Positions 1 to 6,835 of a DNA stretch of 9,775 bases are shown one piece after another. This DNA is from an uncultured Bacteroidales bacterium (GTDB lineage Bacteria; Bacteroidota; Bacteroidia; Bacteroidales; UBA932), in assembly GCA_902491795.1 (NCBI GenBank), contig CABUIX010000070.1:1-9775 (forward strand), given 5' to 3'. Below the pieces are notes generated by a model. The model made no database searches and was not told where the DNA came from. It saw only the letters and a program-made list of their open reading frames with translations. The position numbers and the translations under genes are program-made. Each line of letters starts with the position of its first letter. Position 1 is the first letter of the stretch.

Positions 1-13
1 TTTTATTCTGCAT
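1..13 (-). CDS. Possible start of a further downstream gene (only 4 codons in window)
   Basis: An ATG lies 12 nt after the TAG stop of the OPT transporter gene and reads Met-Gln-Asn-Lys before the window ends. The close spacing on the same strand fits a further gene in the same transcript. Four codons cannot identify a product, and the ATG could be chance. Confidence 0.25.
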
Positions 14-25
14 ATTGGCGACACA

Positions 26-2020
26 CTATTTGTCCTTCTTCAGCGAGGCCCATATCATATAGGCACAAACCGCAATCAGAGGCACAATGGCAATCATCTC
101 CGCACCGGAGGCAAAAGACCCCTCGGCAACGGTATTCCAGCCGTACATGTACCAGTCAATCTGAGCATATTTGAGTATAGCGGATATAACGCCCATAAGC
201 GCTCCTCCTGCGATGAATCCGCTGGCAATAAGAGTTCCCTTTTCCTGACGGGCTGCGTTCACCGCCTTGTCCTTGCTGCGGGAACCCACATACCACGAAA
301 TCGCACCGCCGAGCAGCAGCGGAAGGTTAAGGTCAATCGGTATGAACATTCCCAGACAGAACGCAAGGGCGGGCACCTTGAGCACAGTCAGCAGAATTGC
401 GATCACTGCGCCTATCCCATAGAGAAGCCACGGTGCGTTTCCGCCATTCATCATCGGCTGTATCACTGCCGCCATGGCATTGGCCTGCGGAGCGACAAGC
501 GCACCTTCGCCGGAAAAGCCGAAAGTCTTGTTGAGCACGAGCATCACTCCTCCTACCGTCGCAGCGGCAACAGCCACGCCGACGAACTTCCAGACTTCCT
601 GCTTGCGAGGAGTCGTTCCTATCCAGTAACCGATCTTGAAATCTGTGATCAACCCTCCGGCCGTCGAAAGCGCCGTGCAGACTACGCCACCGATAACCAT
701 GGCCGCCACCATTCCGGCATTGCCCTTAAGGCCTGTCACCACAAGGACCAGAGCTGTGATTATCAGCGTCATGATGGTCATTCCGCTCACCGGGTTCGTG
801 CCCACAATCGCAATTGCATTCGCGGCGACAGTCGTGAAGAGAAATGAAATCACGGCAACGATAACGAGGCCGATGAGTGCCTGCCATACAGAGTTCACCA
901 CACCGCCGAGGGCAAAGAAAGCAAACACTGCAAGAAGGGTGATCGCAATCCCCCAGACAACCCTGTTCATCGGAATGTCTTCCTGGGTACGCTCGACCTC
1001 GGAGACTGCGGCTCCGGGCTTGCGCGTGAATTCACCGGCAGCAAGATTGACGGCACTCTTGATCACGCCTGCACTCCTTATTATGCCTATTATTCCGGCA
1101 ACGGCAATTCCTCCGATGCCGATATGCCTTGCATACTCACTGAATATCTGGTCGGCGGACATCTGCGAGACTGTCTGCGTGATGCCCTTCCCCATGAGAT
1201 CAATCACTTCCCCGCCCCAGACGAGGTTCATCACGGGTATTATGACCAGCCATACCAGGAACGAACCGCAACAAATGATGAAGGCATATTTCAGACCGAC
1301 GATATAGCCGAGACCAAGCACAGCAGCTCCCGTGTTGAGCTTGAGCACAAGCTTGGCCTTGTCGGCCACAACCTGTCCGACATGAGTGAATGTGGTGCTG
1401 ATCGTCTCCGCCCACATGCCGAAGGTTGCAATCACGAAATCATATATTCCGCCTATCAGGCCGGCCGTAAGAAGTGTCCTCGCACTCTTGCCGCCGCTCT
1501 CGCCGCTGACAAGCACCTGAGTTGTCGCCGTTGCCTCGGGGAAAGGATACTTCCCGTGCATGTCCTTGACAAAATACTTGCGGAAAGGTATGAGGAACAG
1601 AATTCCGAGAAAACCTCCAAGCAAAGAACTCAGGAACATCTGCCAGAAATTGACCTCAAGACCGAGAATATATATTGCCGGAAGCGTAAAGATTGCTCCG
1701 GCCACCACAACTCCGGAACATGCACCGATACTCTGCACAATGACATTCTGCCCAAGACCACCTTTCTTGCCCAGTGCGCCCGTAACTCCGACAGCTATTA
1801 TGGCTATCGGGATGGCCGCCTCGAACACCTGCCCGACCTTAAGGCCAAGATACGCCGCTGCGGCAGAAAAAAGTACAGTCATCAGCAAGCCGAGAGTCAC
1901 CGAATAGGGAGTAACTTCCAAAGGCTTCTCTTCAGGTCTCAGGAGCGGCCGATACACTTCCCCGCTCTTCAATTCCCGGTGCGCGTTCTCCGGTAAACTC
2001 AGATTTTTGTTCTCTTTCAT
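26..2020 (-). CDS. OPT-family oligopeptide transporter (prokaryotic type), inner membrane
   Basis: This 664-residue protein is a polytopic inner-membrane carrier of the oligopeptide transporter (OPT) superfamily, expected to import short peptides, or possibly metal chelates, with a cation gradient. Hydrophobic segments run almost from residue 40 to the end, with polar loops near 335-350 and 580-595. Family hallmarks are visible: the AYLGLKVG segment after the first membrane span (56-63), a YPFPEATATTQVL loop (159-170), GTNPVSGMT (407-415), the loop DFKIGYWIGTTPRKQ (460-474), and a near-terminal LGMFIPIDLNLPLLLGG segment (556-572). The length is usual for bacterial members. The ATG at 2020 is chosen because the RELKSGEVYRPLL stretch just after it looks like the normal start of Bacteroidales members, and the next Met (residue 47) lies inside the first span. 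The start lies 89 nt within the ostA-like gene. The substrate cannot be told from the sequence. Confidence 0.93.
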   Translation of the reverse strand: MKENKNLSLPENAHRELKSGEVYRPLLRPEEKPLEVTPYSVTLGLLMTVLFSAAAAYLGLKVGQVFEAAIPIAIIAVGVTGALGKKGGLGQNVIVQSIGACSGVVVAGAIFTLPAIYILGLEVNFWQMFLSSLLGGFLGILFLIPFRKYFVKDMHGKYPFPEATATTQVLVSGESGGKSARTLLTAGLIGGIYDFVIATFGMWAETISTTFTHVGQVVADKAKLVLKLNTGAAVLGLGYIVGLKYAFIICCGSFLVWLVIIPVMNLVWGGEVIDLMGKGITQTVSQMSADQIFSEYARHIGIGGIAVAGIIGIIRSAGVIKSAVNLAAGEFTRKPGAAVSEVERTQEDIPMNRVVWGIAITLLAVFAFFALGGVVNSVWQALIGLVIVAVISFLFTTVAANAIAIVGTNPVSGMTIMTLIITALVLVVTGLKGNAGMVAAMVIGGVVCTALSTAGGLITDFKIGYWIGTTPRKQEVWKFVGVAVAAATVGGVMLVLNKTFGFSGEGALVAPQANAMAAVIQPMMNGGNAPWLLYGIGAVIAILLTVLKVPALAFCLGMFIPIDLNLPLLLGGAISWYVGSRSKDKAVNAARQEKGTLIASGFIAGGALMGVISAILKYAQIDWYMYGWNTVAEGSFASGAEMIAIVPLIAVCAYMIWASLKKDK

Positions 2021-4577
2021 TTTTTTCTTTCTGTTTTTCGTATCGTTCTATGTACTTCTGAAGCAGCCTCGCGTCACGTTCCGCCTGACGCGCGCGAATA
2101 CGGGCTTTGCGCTCTTCCTTGCGCCTCAGCCTTTCTTCCCTGCGTTCCGCTTTCGCCGCAGCCTTCGCCGCATCTCTCGCGTCAAGTTCAGCCCAGCGGG
2201 CATCACGCCGTGCAATCCGCATTGCCCTCCTCAACTCCCTCTCACTCATATATTCCTCTTCGGATCCGGAAGCCGCAAGGCTGTCGGCCTGCGACAGAGA
2301 ATCAACGGCCGTCCTCAAACTGTCGGCAAAAGCCAGGCTGTCGGCAGCAAGTGCAAGGCTGTCGGCAGTCTCGAGAGAATCGGCAGCGGCTTCCGCAGCG
2401 GCTTCTTCCTGCTGCCTCTTCTGCTCTGCAAGCCGTTTCCTGCGCGCCGCCTCCTCAAGTCTTGAGTACAGATCATCCATATAGCCCGAGAAGAAACGTT
2501 CCGTCTGAACAAAACGAGGTCTCTCGATTGCCTCGTAATGACTGCGTTCCGAAGTCCGTATCTCAAGAGACGTTATGTCCTTAGGTCCCTTCGGCCTCAT
2601 TTCGGCCTGCCAGTTGAAGCCTTTCATCCGGCTGTCGGCCGGGGGCAGCTGGACGACCGGATACGCATCACTCTTCGGTGATTCAAAATAGTACACCGTT
2701 TCCAGTTCCCCGTCCTTGAATGTCGCGGAAAGCATTGTGCTCTCAACCTTGTTGACGGTTGCTATCTCATCGTTCTCCTCGAGATAGAACAAAGCCGATA
2801 CACCTCCGAGAGCATCAAATCTTTTCAGGGCAGCATCGGAGTCGAAATACGCCATGACCTCCGAACTTTTGATCTGGTCATAATGGATGGTATCTTCCTC
2901 AACCGCTATGAAGGCATTGGACATCAGGCTTGCACGGTCGACGGCATTGTTCTTCACCAGGACAAACAGGCTGTCCGAACTATACTGCCTGTTTCCTTCG
3001 TTCCATATTACCGGACTCTTGTAGAACCGGGCAAGGGAATCCAGCTCGCAAAAACTTACCGAATCACTCCTGACCTGCATATCATAACGGAAAATGCGCA
3101 CATTGCCAATTCCCGTCAGATAACCTATTCTCGTCGTATCCAGCGGGACCGCCAGAGAATCAGCACCTGCCGAGAGGGAATCCGGAACAGCATACAGAGA
3201 ATCAACCGCAGATGCCAGAGAATCGGCACCGACGGAGAGGGAATCCGGAACGGTATACAGAGAATCACTCGCAGCGGCCAAGGAATCAACTGCAGATGCC
3301 AGAGAATCGGCACCGACGGAGAGGGAATCCGGAACGGCAAGGGAGTCCGCAGCAGCCGAGAGCGAATCAGAAACCGACTCCGCAGGCTGTTCTGCAGAGG
3401 ACTGCGCCTTGCCATCTGCATTTGTCTTGGCAGCTTGGCTCATCCTGTTTGAGGAGGCATTCTTTTCCCTCTCTTCCCGTTCCTTCTCTTCCGCCGCTTC
3501 CGCAGCCGCCCTTCTTCTGTAATCCGAAACGGGATCACTCAGAATCGTTTCCAAACGCTCCTTTGACAATGATATTTCCTGTTCCGGGATATCACAATAA
3601 CGTACGGTATGATATATCAGGGTGTCAGCGCCAAAATAAGTGGTATCAATCTGGCCATCCTCATTTTCCGCCCACATTGCGACAGCTGCTTCCTTTCGCA
3701 GAGTCACGCGGGCAAGTGAATCCTCATAGAACAGGTAATCCGAAACGGCAGCCACGTTTCTTGTAGAGTCCTGAACCTGGGCAGAGCCAAGCATCAGCAC
3801 ATCTCCGGGCGTCCGGTAATAGTAGAGGGAATCACTCCAGCTTTCCTGTTCCTGCGAAAGAGCATGCACATTCCCGCTGAAAAAGAAAATGTCAGGCTTG
3901 CTTTCGTACCACCCTCCGTCAGCCGAAAGCATGTTGTCTTCGTTCCAGAAATCAATATAAGAAGTGAACCAGGCTTTCTCCGCATTGGAATCATATTCCA
4001 GGCTGCTTGTCTTGACAAAGACAGAGTCCGTGAACATGTTGACATTTCCCTCGAAAAAGAAAAGCTCATCCGGGCTGAAATATCTGCCGTCGTCGCTTTC
4101 GATTATCTGCCCGTTCTCGCTTTTCATGGAAGCACCTCCGGAAAAAATCGCGAGGCTGTCACGGGTATTGTAGTCGAGGTTCCTGGTTCTCAATATATTG
4201 TCCTGCTTGTTTCTCAACTGCACCACAGCGCCCCTGAACTGAGCAAGATCCTCGTTTATAAGATAATCAAGCTTCTCGCTTGTGAGTTCAGTCTCACCCT
4301 GCAGCATGCGGACATTGCCGATGCACTTGATCACGCTGCTGTCCATATACCACATCGAGCTGTCGCTGATGAGATAAGTCCCGTTGTGGAGAAAAGTCGC
4401 AGCCAAAGCCTTGCGGACAAGGCCTTTCGGGGTTTCCTGCTGCTCTATGAATTTTGCACTAATGAGCCGCACAAGAGAATCTGCCTGCTCAGAATTGTTC
4501 TGCGCAGACAGTTGTGAAAATGCGGCCGCAACTGCGGCGACCAGTATCAGAAGTCTTGTCTTACCTTTTCCGACCAT
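1932..4577 (-). CDS. OstA-like (LptA/LptD-related) exported protein with Asp-Ser-Leu repeats
   Basis: This 881-residue protein has a Sec signal peptide (basic residues 4-8, hydrophobic 9-20, cleavage likely after LSA at 23-25). Residues about 60-345 have the repetitive beta-strand character of the OstA/LptA jelly-roll fold, with recurring motifs such as CIGNVRMLQGETELTSEKLDY (85-105) and FFFEGNVNMFTDSVFV (173-188). A second OstA-like stretch covers about 476-690, starting at GYLTGIGNVRIFRYDMQV. The two are separated by a charged Ala/Glu/Arg linker (350-400) and a tract of 11 Asp-Ser-Leu repeats (404-475). A second tract of six repeats (733-767) precedes a strongly Arg/Glu/Lys-rich tail (about 770-850). 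In Proteobacteria OstA-domain proteins form the lipopolysaccharide bridge (LptA) or the outer-membrane insertion pore (LptD). Adjacency to surA supports an outer-membrane assembly role here, but that function is inferred. The ATG at 4577 lies 31 nt inside surA, and a signal peptide directly follows it. Confidence 0.88.
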   Translation of the reverse strand: MVGKGKTRLLILVAAVAAAFSQLSAQNNSEQADSLVRLISAKFIEQQETPKGLVRKALAATFLHNGTYLISDSSMWYMDSSVIKCIGNVRMLQGETELTSEKLDYLINEDLAQFRGAVVQLRNKQDNILRTRNLDYNTRDSLAIFSGGASMKSENGQIIESDDGRYFSPDELFFFEGNVNMFTDSVFVKTSSLEYDSNAEKAWFTSYIDFWNEDNMLSADGGWYESKPDIFFFSGNVHALSQEQESWSDSLYYYRTPGDVLMLGSAQVQDSTRNVAAVSDYLFYEDSLARVTLRKEAAVAMWAENEDGQIDTTYFGADTLIYHTVRYCDIPEQEISLSKERLETILSDPVSDYRRRAAAEAAEEKEREEREKNASSNRMSQAAKTNADGKAQSSAEQPAESVSDSLSAAADSLAVPDSLSVGADSLASAVDSLAAASDSLYTVPDSLSVGADSLASAVDSLYAVPDSLSAGADSLAVPLDTTRIGYLTGIGNVRIFRYDMQVRSDSVSFCELDSLARFYKSPVIWNEGNRQYSSDSLFVLVKNNAVDRASLMSNAFIAVEEDTIHYDQIKSSEVMAYFDSDAALKRFDALGGVSALFYLEENDEIATVNKVESTMLSATFKDGELETVYYFESPKSDAYPVVQLPPADSRMKGFNWQAEMRPKGPKDITSLEIRTSERSHYEAIERPRFVQTERFFSGYMDDLYSRLEEAARRKRLAEQKRQQEEAAAEAAADSLETADSLALAADSLAFADSLRTAVDSLSQADSLAASGSEEEYMSERELRRAMRIARRDARWAELDARDAAKAAAKAERREERLRRKEERKARIRARQAERDARLLQKYIERYEKQKEKNEREQKSEFTGERAPGIEERGSVSAAPET
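2279..2381 (-). repeat. Second Asp-Ser-Leu coding repeat tract in the ostA-like gene
   Basis: Six Asp-Ser-Leu units begin at residues 733 to 765 of the OstA-like protein, spaced alternately 6 and 7 residues apart (6, 7, 6, 7, 6). At DNA level the plus strand shows repeated AGGCTGTCGGC words. The tract joins the second OstA-like region to the charged tail and is probably a flexible or helical spacer. Confidence 0.8.
3153..3368 (-). repeat. Heptad Asp-Ser-Leu coding repeat tract (21-nt period) in the ostA-like gene
   Basis: Eleven Asp-Ser-Leu units (residues 404-475) follow one another at 7-residue spacing, with a single 6-residue step. Unit types include VPDSLSV, GADSLAS and AVDSLYA, and they recur in the same order, giving a higher-order unit of 28 residues. 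A perfect 46-nt direct repeat at 3208-3253 and 3292-3337 is offset by exactly 84 nt, or 28 codons. This indicates a recent in-frame tandem duplication. Hydrophobic residues two before and three after each Asp-Ser centre give an a/d-like 3-4 pattern, but recurring Pro and Gly argue against one long coiled coil. Confidence 0.88.
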
Positions 4578-5929
4578 CCTTTACGGGAGAAGTCACAGTC
4601 TCCGAAAAGCGGATCTATGACTATGTATGTGCTCTCCAGCTTGTCGTCCACAAACTTGTTTATCGCCTCCATCTGCTTCATCTGCACGACCTGGTTCAGC
4701 AATTCAGTGTAATCAGTTTCAAAGTTGGCGGTGTGAGCCGGCACAATCTTGTCCAGCCTGATGATCTTGTAGACAAGATTACCGTCCCTGCCTTCATTGT
4801 CCAGTGAAGTGATGGGCTGAGAGACCTCACCCACTTTCAGATCCTTTATCGCCTCATAGTCCTGGGGCTTGAGCTGGTCAATCTCAAAGTATGAAGACCC
4901 TGTGTTGGGATCCGCCATCTGCCCTCCGTTCGTCCTCGTCGCAGGATCCTCCGAATAGAATCGGGCAGCAAGATCAAAAGTCATGACACTGTCCACCACA
5001 ATCATGGTGCGCAGGCTGTCCAGACGCTTGTATGCCTTGTCCTGATCTTCCTGTGTGTAATGCGGCTTGATCAGTATATGCCTGGCATTGAACATGTCAC
5101 CGTTTTTCTCAAGCACCTCGATTATGTGGAATCCGTCAGGCGTCTCGACAATCTGCGAAATGACTCCAGGCTTCAGGGACATCGCCGCATCGGAAAATGC
5201 AGGCCAGAAAATTGACTTCGAAGCCATGCCAAGTTCACCACCCTTCATTGCACTGCCCGGGTCCTCAGAATAGAGCCTTGCCAAAGTGGAGAATTTCTCT
5301 CCGTTCAGTATTCGCTCACGCAGGGAGAGGAGCCTTTCCTTAACGGCAAGCGCAGCGGCCTCACGGTCCGGATATATGCATATCTGGCTCATCTGATATT
5401 TCGTGGGAATGACAGGAAGTGAAGACACATCTGCCGTGTCGAGATACTGCTTCACGTCATAAGGGGTAAGCTCAGGGATCTTCGAGGCAATATTCTGCTG
5501 CTCACTTTGTGTGAGGCTCTGTTCCTCAAGCTGTGCCTGCCACTCCTGACGCAACTTGTATATCGGCATGCCGAAATACGCCTCAACCTGGGCATCTCCG
5601 CCGAGTGCGGTGCGAACCTGGTCAAGTCTCTGCGTAAGGGAAGCCGAAACCATATCGTTGTTGACGGTAAGGGAATCGACCCTTGCCTGCATCAGGAAAA
5701 GTTTGGATTCCATCATTCTCTCCAGAAGTTCGCAGCGGATGTTCTTGTCGGAAGAATAGCCCTGGGCATTGACCATCTGCACTTCGGACTCAAGGTCGGA
5801 AAGCCGTATCATCTCATTGCCGACCACAGCCACGGTCTTGTCAACCACTCCATTGTACTTCTGGGCGGAAAGCGGCACGCAAAAGAGCGAAACGGCAACA
5901 AAAACGGAAAATTTAAGTTTGTTGTTCAT
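4547..5929 (-). CDS. surA: SurA-type periplasmic peptidyl-prolyl isomerase/chaperone with two parvulin domains
   Basis: The protein is a 460-residue periplasmic folding factor, expected to escort outer-membrane proteins and to isomerise X-Pro bonds. A signal peptide is clear (Lys4 and Lys6, hydrophobic core 8-20, SAQ at 21-23). An N-terminal chaperone region (about 26-155) begins with DKTVAVVGNEMIRLSDLESEV, the usual SurA opening. The first parvulin domain spans about 178-275, with FSTLARLYSEDPGSAMKGGELG and the closing GFHIIEV. The second spans about 282-393, beginning ARHILI and containing FYSEDPATRTNGGQM. A C-terminal helix (400-435) would pack on the chaperone module as in E. coli SurA (428 residues). 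The ATG follows the TGA of the upstream gene after one base, and the gene's own stop overlaps the next gene by 31 nt, so all three are probably co-translated. The symbol is given by domain architecture and context, not proven orthology. Confidence 0.9.
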   Translation of the reverse strand: MNNKLKFSVFVAVSLFCVPLSAQKYNGVVDKTVAVVGNEMIRLSDLESEVQMVNAQGYSSDKNIRCELLERMMESKLFLMQARVDSLTVNNDMVSASLTQRLDQVRTALGGDAQVEAYFGMPIYKLRQEWQAQLEEQSLTQSEQQNIASKIPELTPYDVKQYLDTADVSSLPVIPTKYQMSQICIYPDREAAALAVKERLLSLRERILNGEKFSTLARLYSEDPGSAMKGGELGMASKSIFWPAFSDAAMSLKPGVISQIVETPDGFHIIEVLEKNGDMFNARHILIKPHYTQEDQDKAYKRLDSLRTMIVVDSVMTFDLAARFYSEDPATRTNGGQMADPNTGSSYFEIDQLKPQDYEAIKDLKVGEVSQPITSLDNEGRDGNLVYKIIRLDKIVPAHTANFETDYTELLNQVVQMKQMEAINKFVDDKLESTYIVIDPLFGDCDFSRKGWSEKVRQDF

Positions 5930-5930
5930 G

Positions 5931-6791
5931 TCAGTAGATTACGAATTGTTTGCTGTCAAGCGCGTTGTCAAGCAAGTCGCGTTCCAAAGCCGCCAGCAGT
6001 TCATGTTTTCTGTTGCTCAAAATGATGTCCCTGATTGCAGATGAACAATATTCAACAGGAGCAACGCCGGAATTGATCATGTCGCACACGTAAGCGGCAA
6101 GCATGTCACCGCGCCCTTCAGGCTCGATGATTATCATGTCCTCGTCCATGGCCGCAAACATCTTGTCGACAGGGACCCCGAAATAGCGGGCCAGTTCCCC
6201 GGCATCCATCCAGGAATCAGAATTGTCAAAATACCTCAGCGCCGACACTCTTGCCAGGGAATCGGCTTTCTTCAGATCATCATATCTGTCTGAAGACATG
6301 AGCCGGAGGAGTTCGTCCTTGTCCGGAGAGTCCTTCATCACGTCAACAAACCGCAGTTTCAGCAACGGGCGGGCAAGCACAAACTCATCCTGGTTGGCAT
6401 CATAGTAATTCTTGATCTGGGCGTCCGTGATCATTGTGTCCAACCTTTCGTTGAGATATCTCTGCTCATAACGGTACCTGACAAGAGAACGCCTGTAGGA
6501 CTCGAGCTCGTCGGAAACATCCATTTCCGATTTGGACAATTGCTCTTCGGCCACCTTGACATACAGACGGTCAATCGCCCACAGATTGATATAGCGCTCG
6601 GCAATATTGGCGCTGTCCTCCGGAGAAACCATGTCAGGAATCATTGACTCGACTTCCGAGCGGTACAGTTTTTCCCTTCCGACTTTCGCCACGGGCTGAT
6701 CGTCATGCACCAGGGAGGATGCAACCTCACATGATGCATTCATGATGACAATCGGCAGGACCGCGGCCAGAAGATGTACAATATTCCGCAT
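5931..6791 (-). CDS. SurA-N-like periplasmic (lipo)protein without a parvulin domain
   Basis: From the ATG at 6791 the product is 286 residues. It begins MRNIVHLLAAVLPIVIMNASC, a signal peptide ending in Cys21 that could be lipid-modified. The lipobox is loose, with Asn at -3, so the lipoprotein call is tentative. Residues after about 30 resemble the SurA N-terminal chaperone domain: VAKVGREKLYRSEVESMIP is followed by long charged helices and by an ITDAQIKNYYDANQDEF segment typical of the stretch just before a parvulin domain. The remainder does not show a convincing parvulin core: there is no GG pair, SEDP or HIL motif. It probably acts as a chaperone rather than an isomerase, as a partner of the adjacent SurA. 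The frame stays open up to a TTG at 6839, but the ATG is preferred because a signal peptide directly follows it. It lies 44 nt after the PBP4-type gene. Confidence 0.78.
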   Translation of the reverse strand: MRNIVHLLAAVLPIVIMNASCEVASSLVHDDQPVAKVGREKLYRSEVESMIPDMVSPEDSANIAERYINLWAIDRLYVKVAEEQLSKSEMDVSDELESYRRSLVRYRYEQRYLNERLDTMITDAQIKNYYDANQDEFVLARPLLKLRFVDVMKDSPDKDELLRLMSSDRYDDLKKADSLARVSALRYFDNSDSWMDAGELARYFGVPVDKMFAAMDEDMIIIEPEGRGDMLAAYVCDMINSGVAPVEYCSSAIRDIILSNRKHELLAALERDLLDNALDSKQFVIY

Positions 6792-6835
6792 GTCGGCAAA
6801 AATAAAAATAATCCTCAAGAAGTTAAAACGACTCG

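Noticed and set aside
636..1307. Long open frame of 223 codons on the plus strand within the OPT transporter region
   Set aside because: It is an antisense shadow of a clear OPT family gene, with a composition rich in Pro, Thr and Ile from the reverse of membrane-span codons and no recognisable domain. The 290-codon frame at 1124-1996 is rejected for the same reason.
3153..3368. Repeat tract considered as a CRISPR array
   Set aside because: The units are contiguous 21-nt coding repeats in frame inside a gene, with no unique spacers.
2883..3452. Plus-strand open frame with Arg/Gln/Ile-rich repeats
   Set aside because: The repeats are the antisense reading of the Asp-Ser-Leu tract of the ostA-like gene. 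There is no start context and no family resemblance.
6797..6804. TATTTTTG -7-like word 5 nt before the ATG of the SurA-N-like gene
   Set aside because: It matches TAnnTTTG and has the same 5-nt spacing as the nlpC promoter, but it lies in a T-rich run inside a 44-nt gap and lacks a TTG at the -33 position. Chance is a good explanation.
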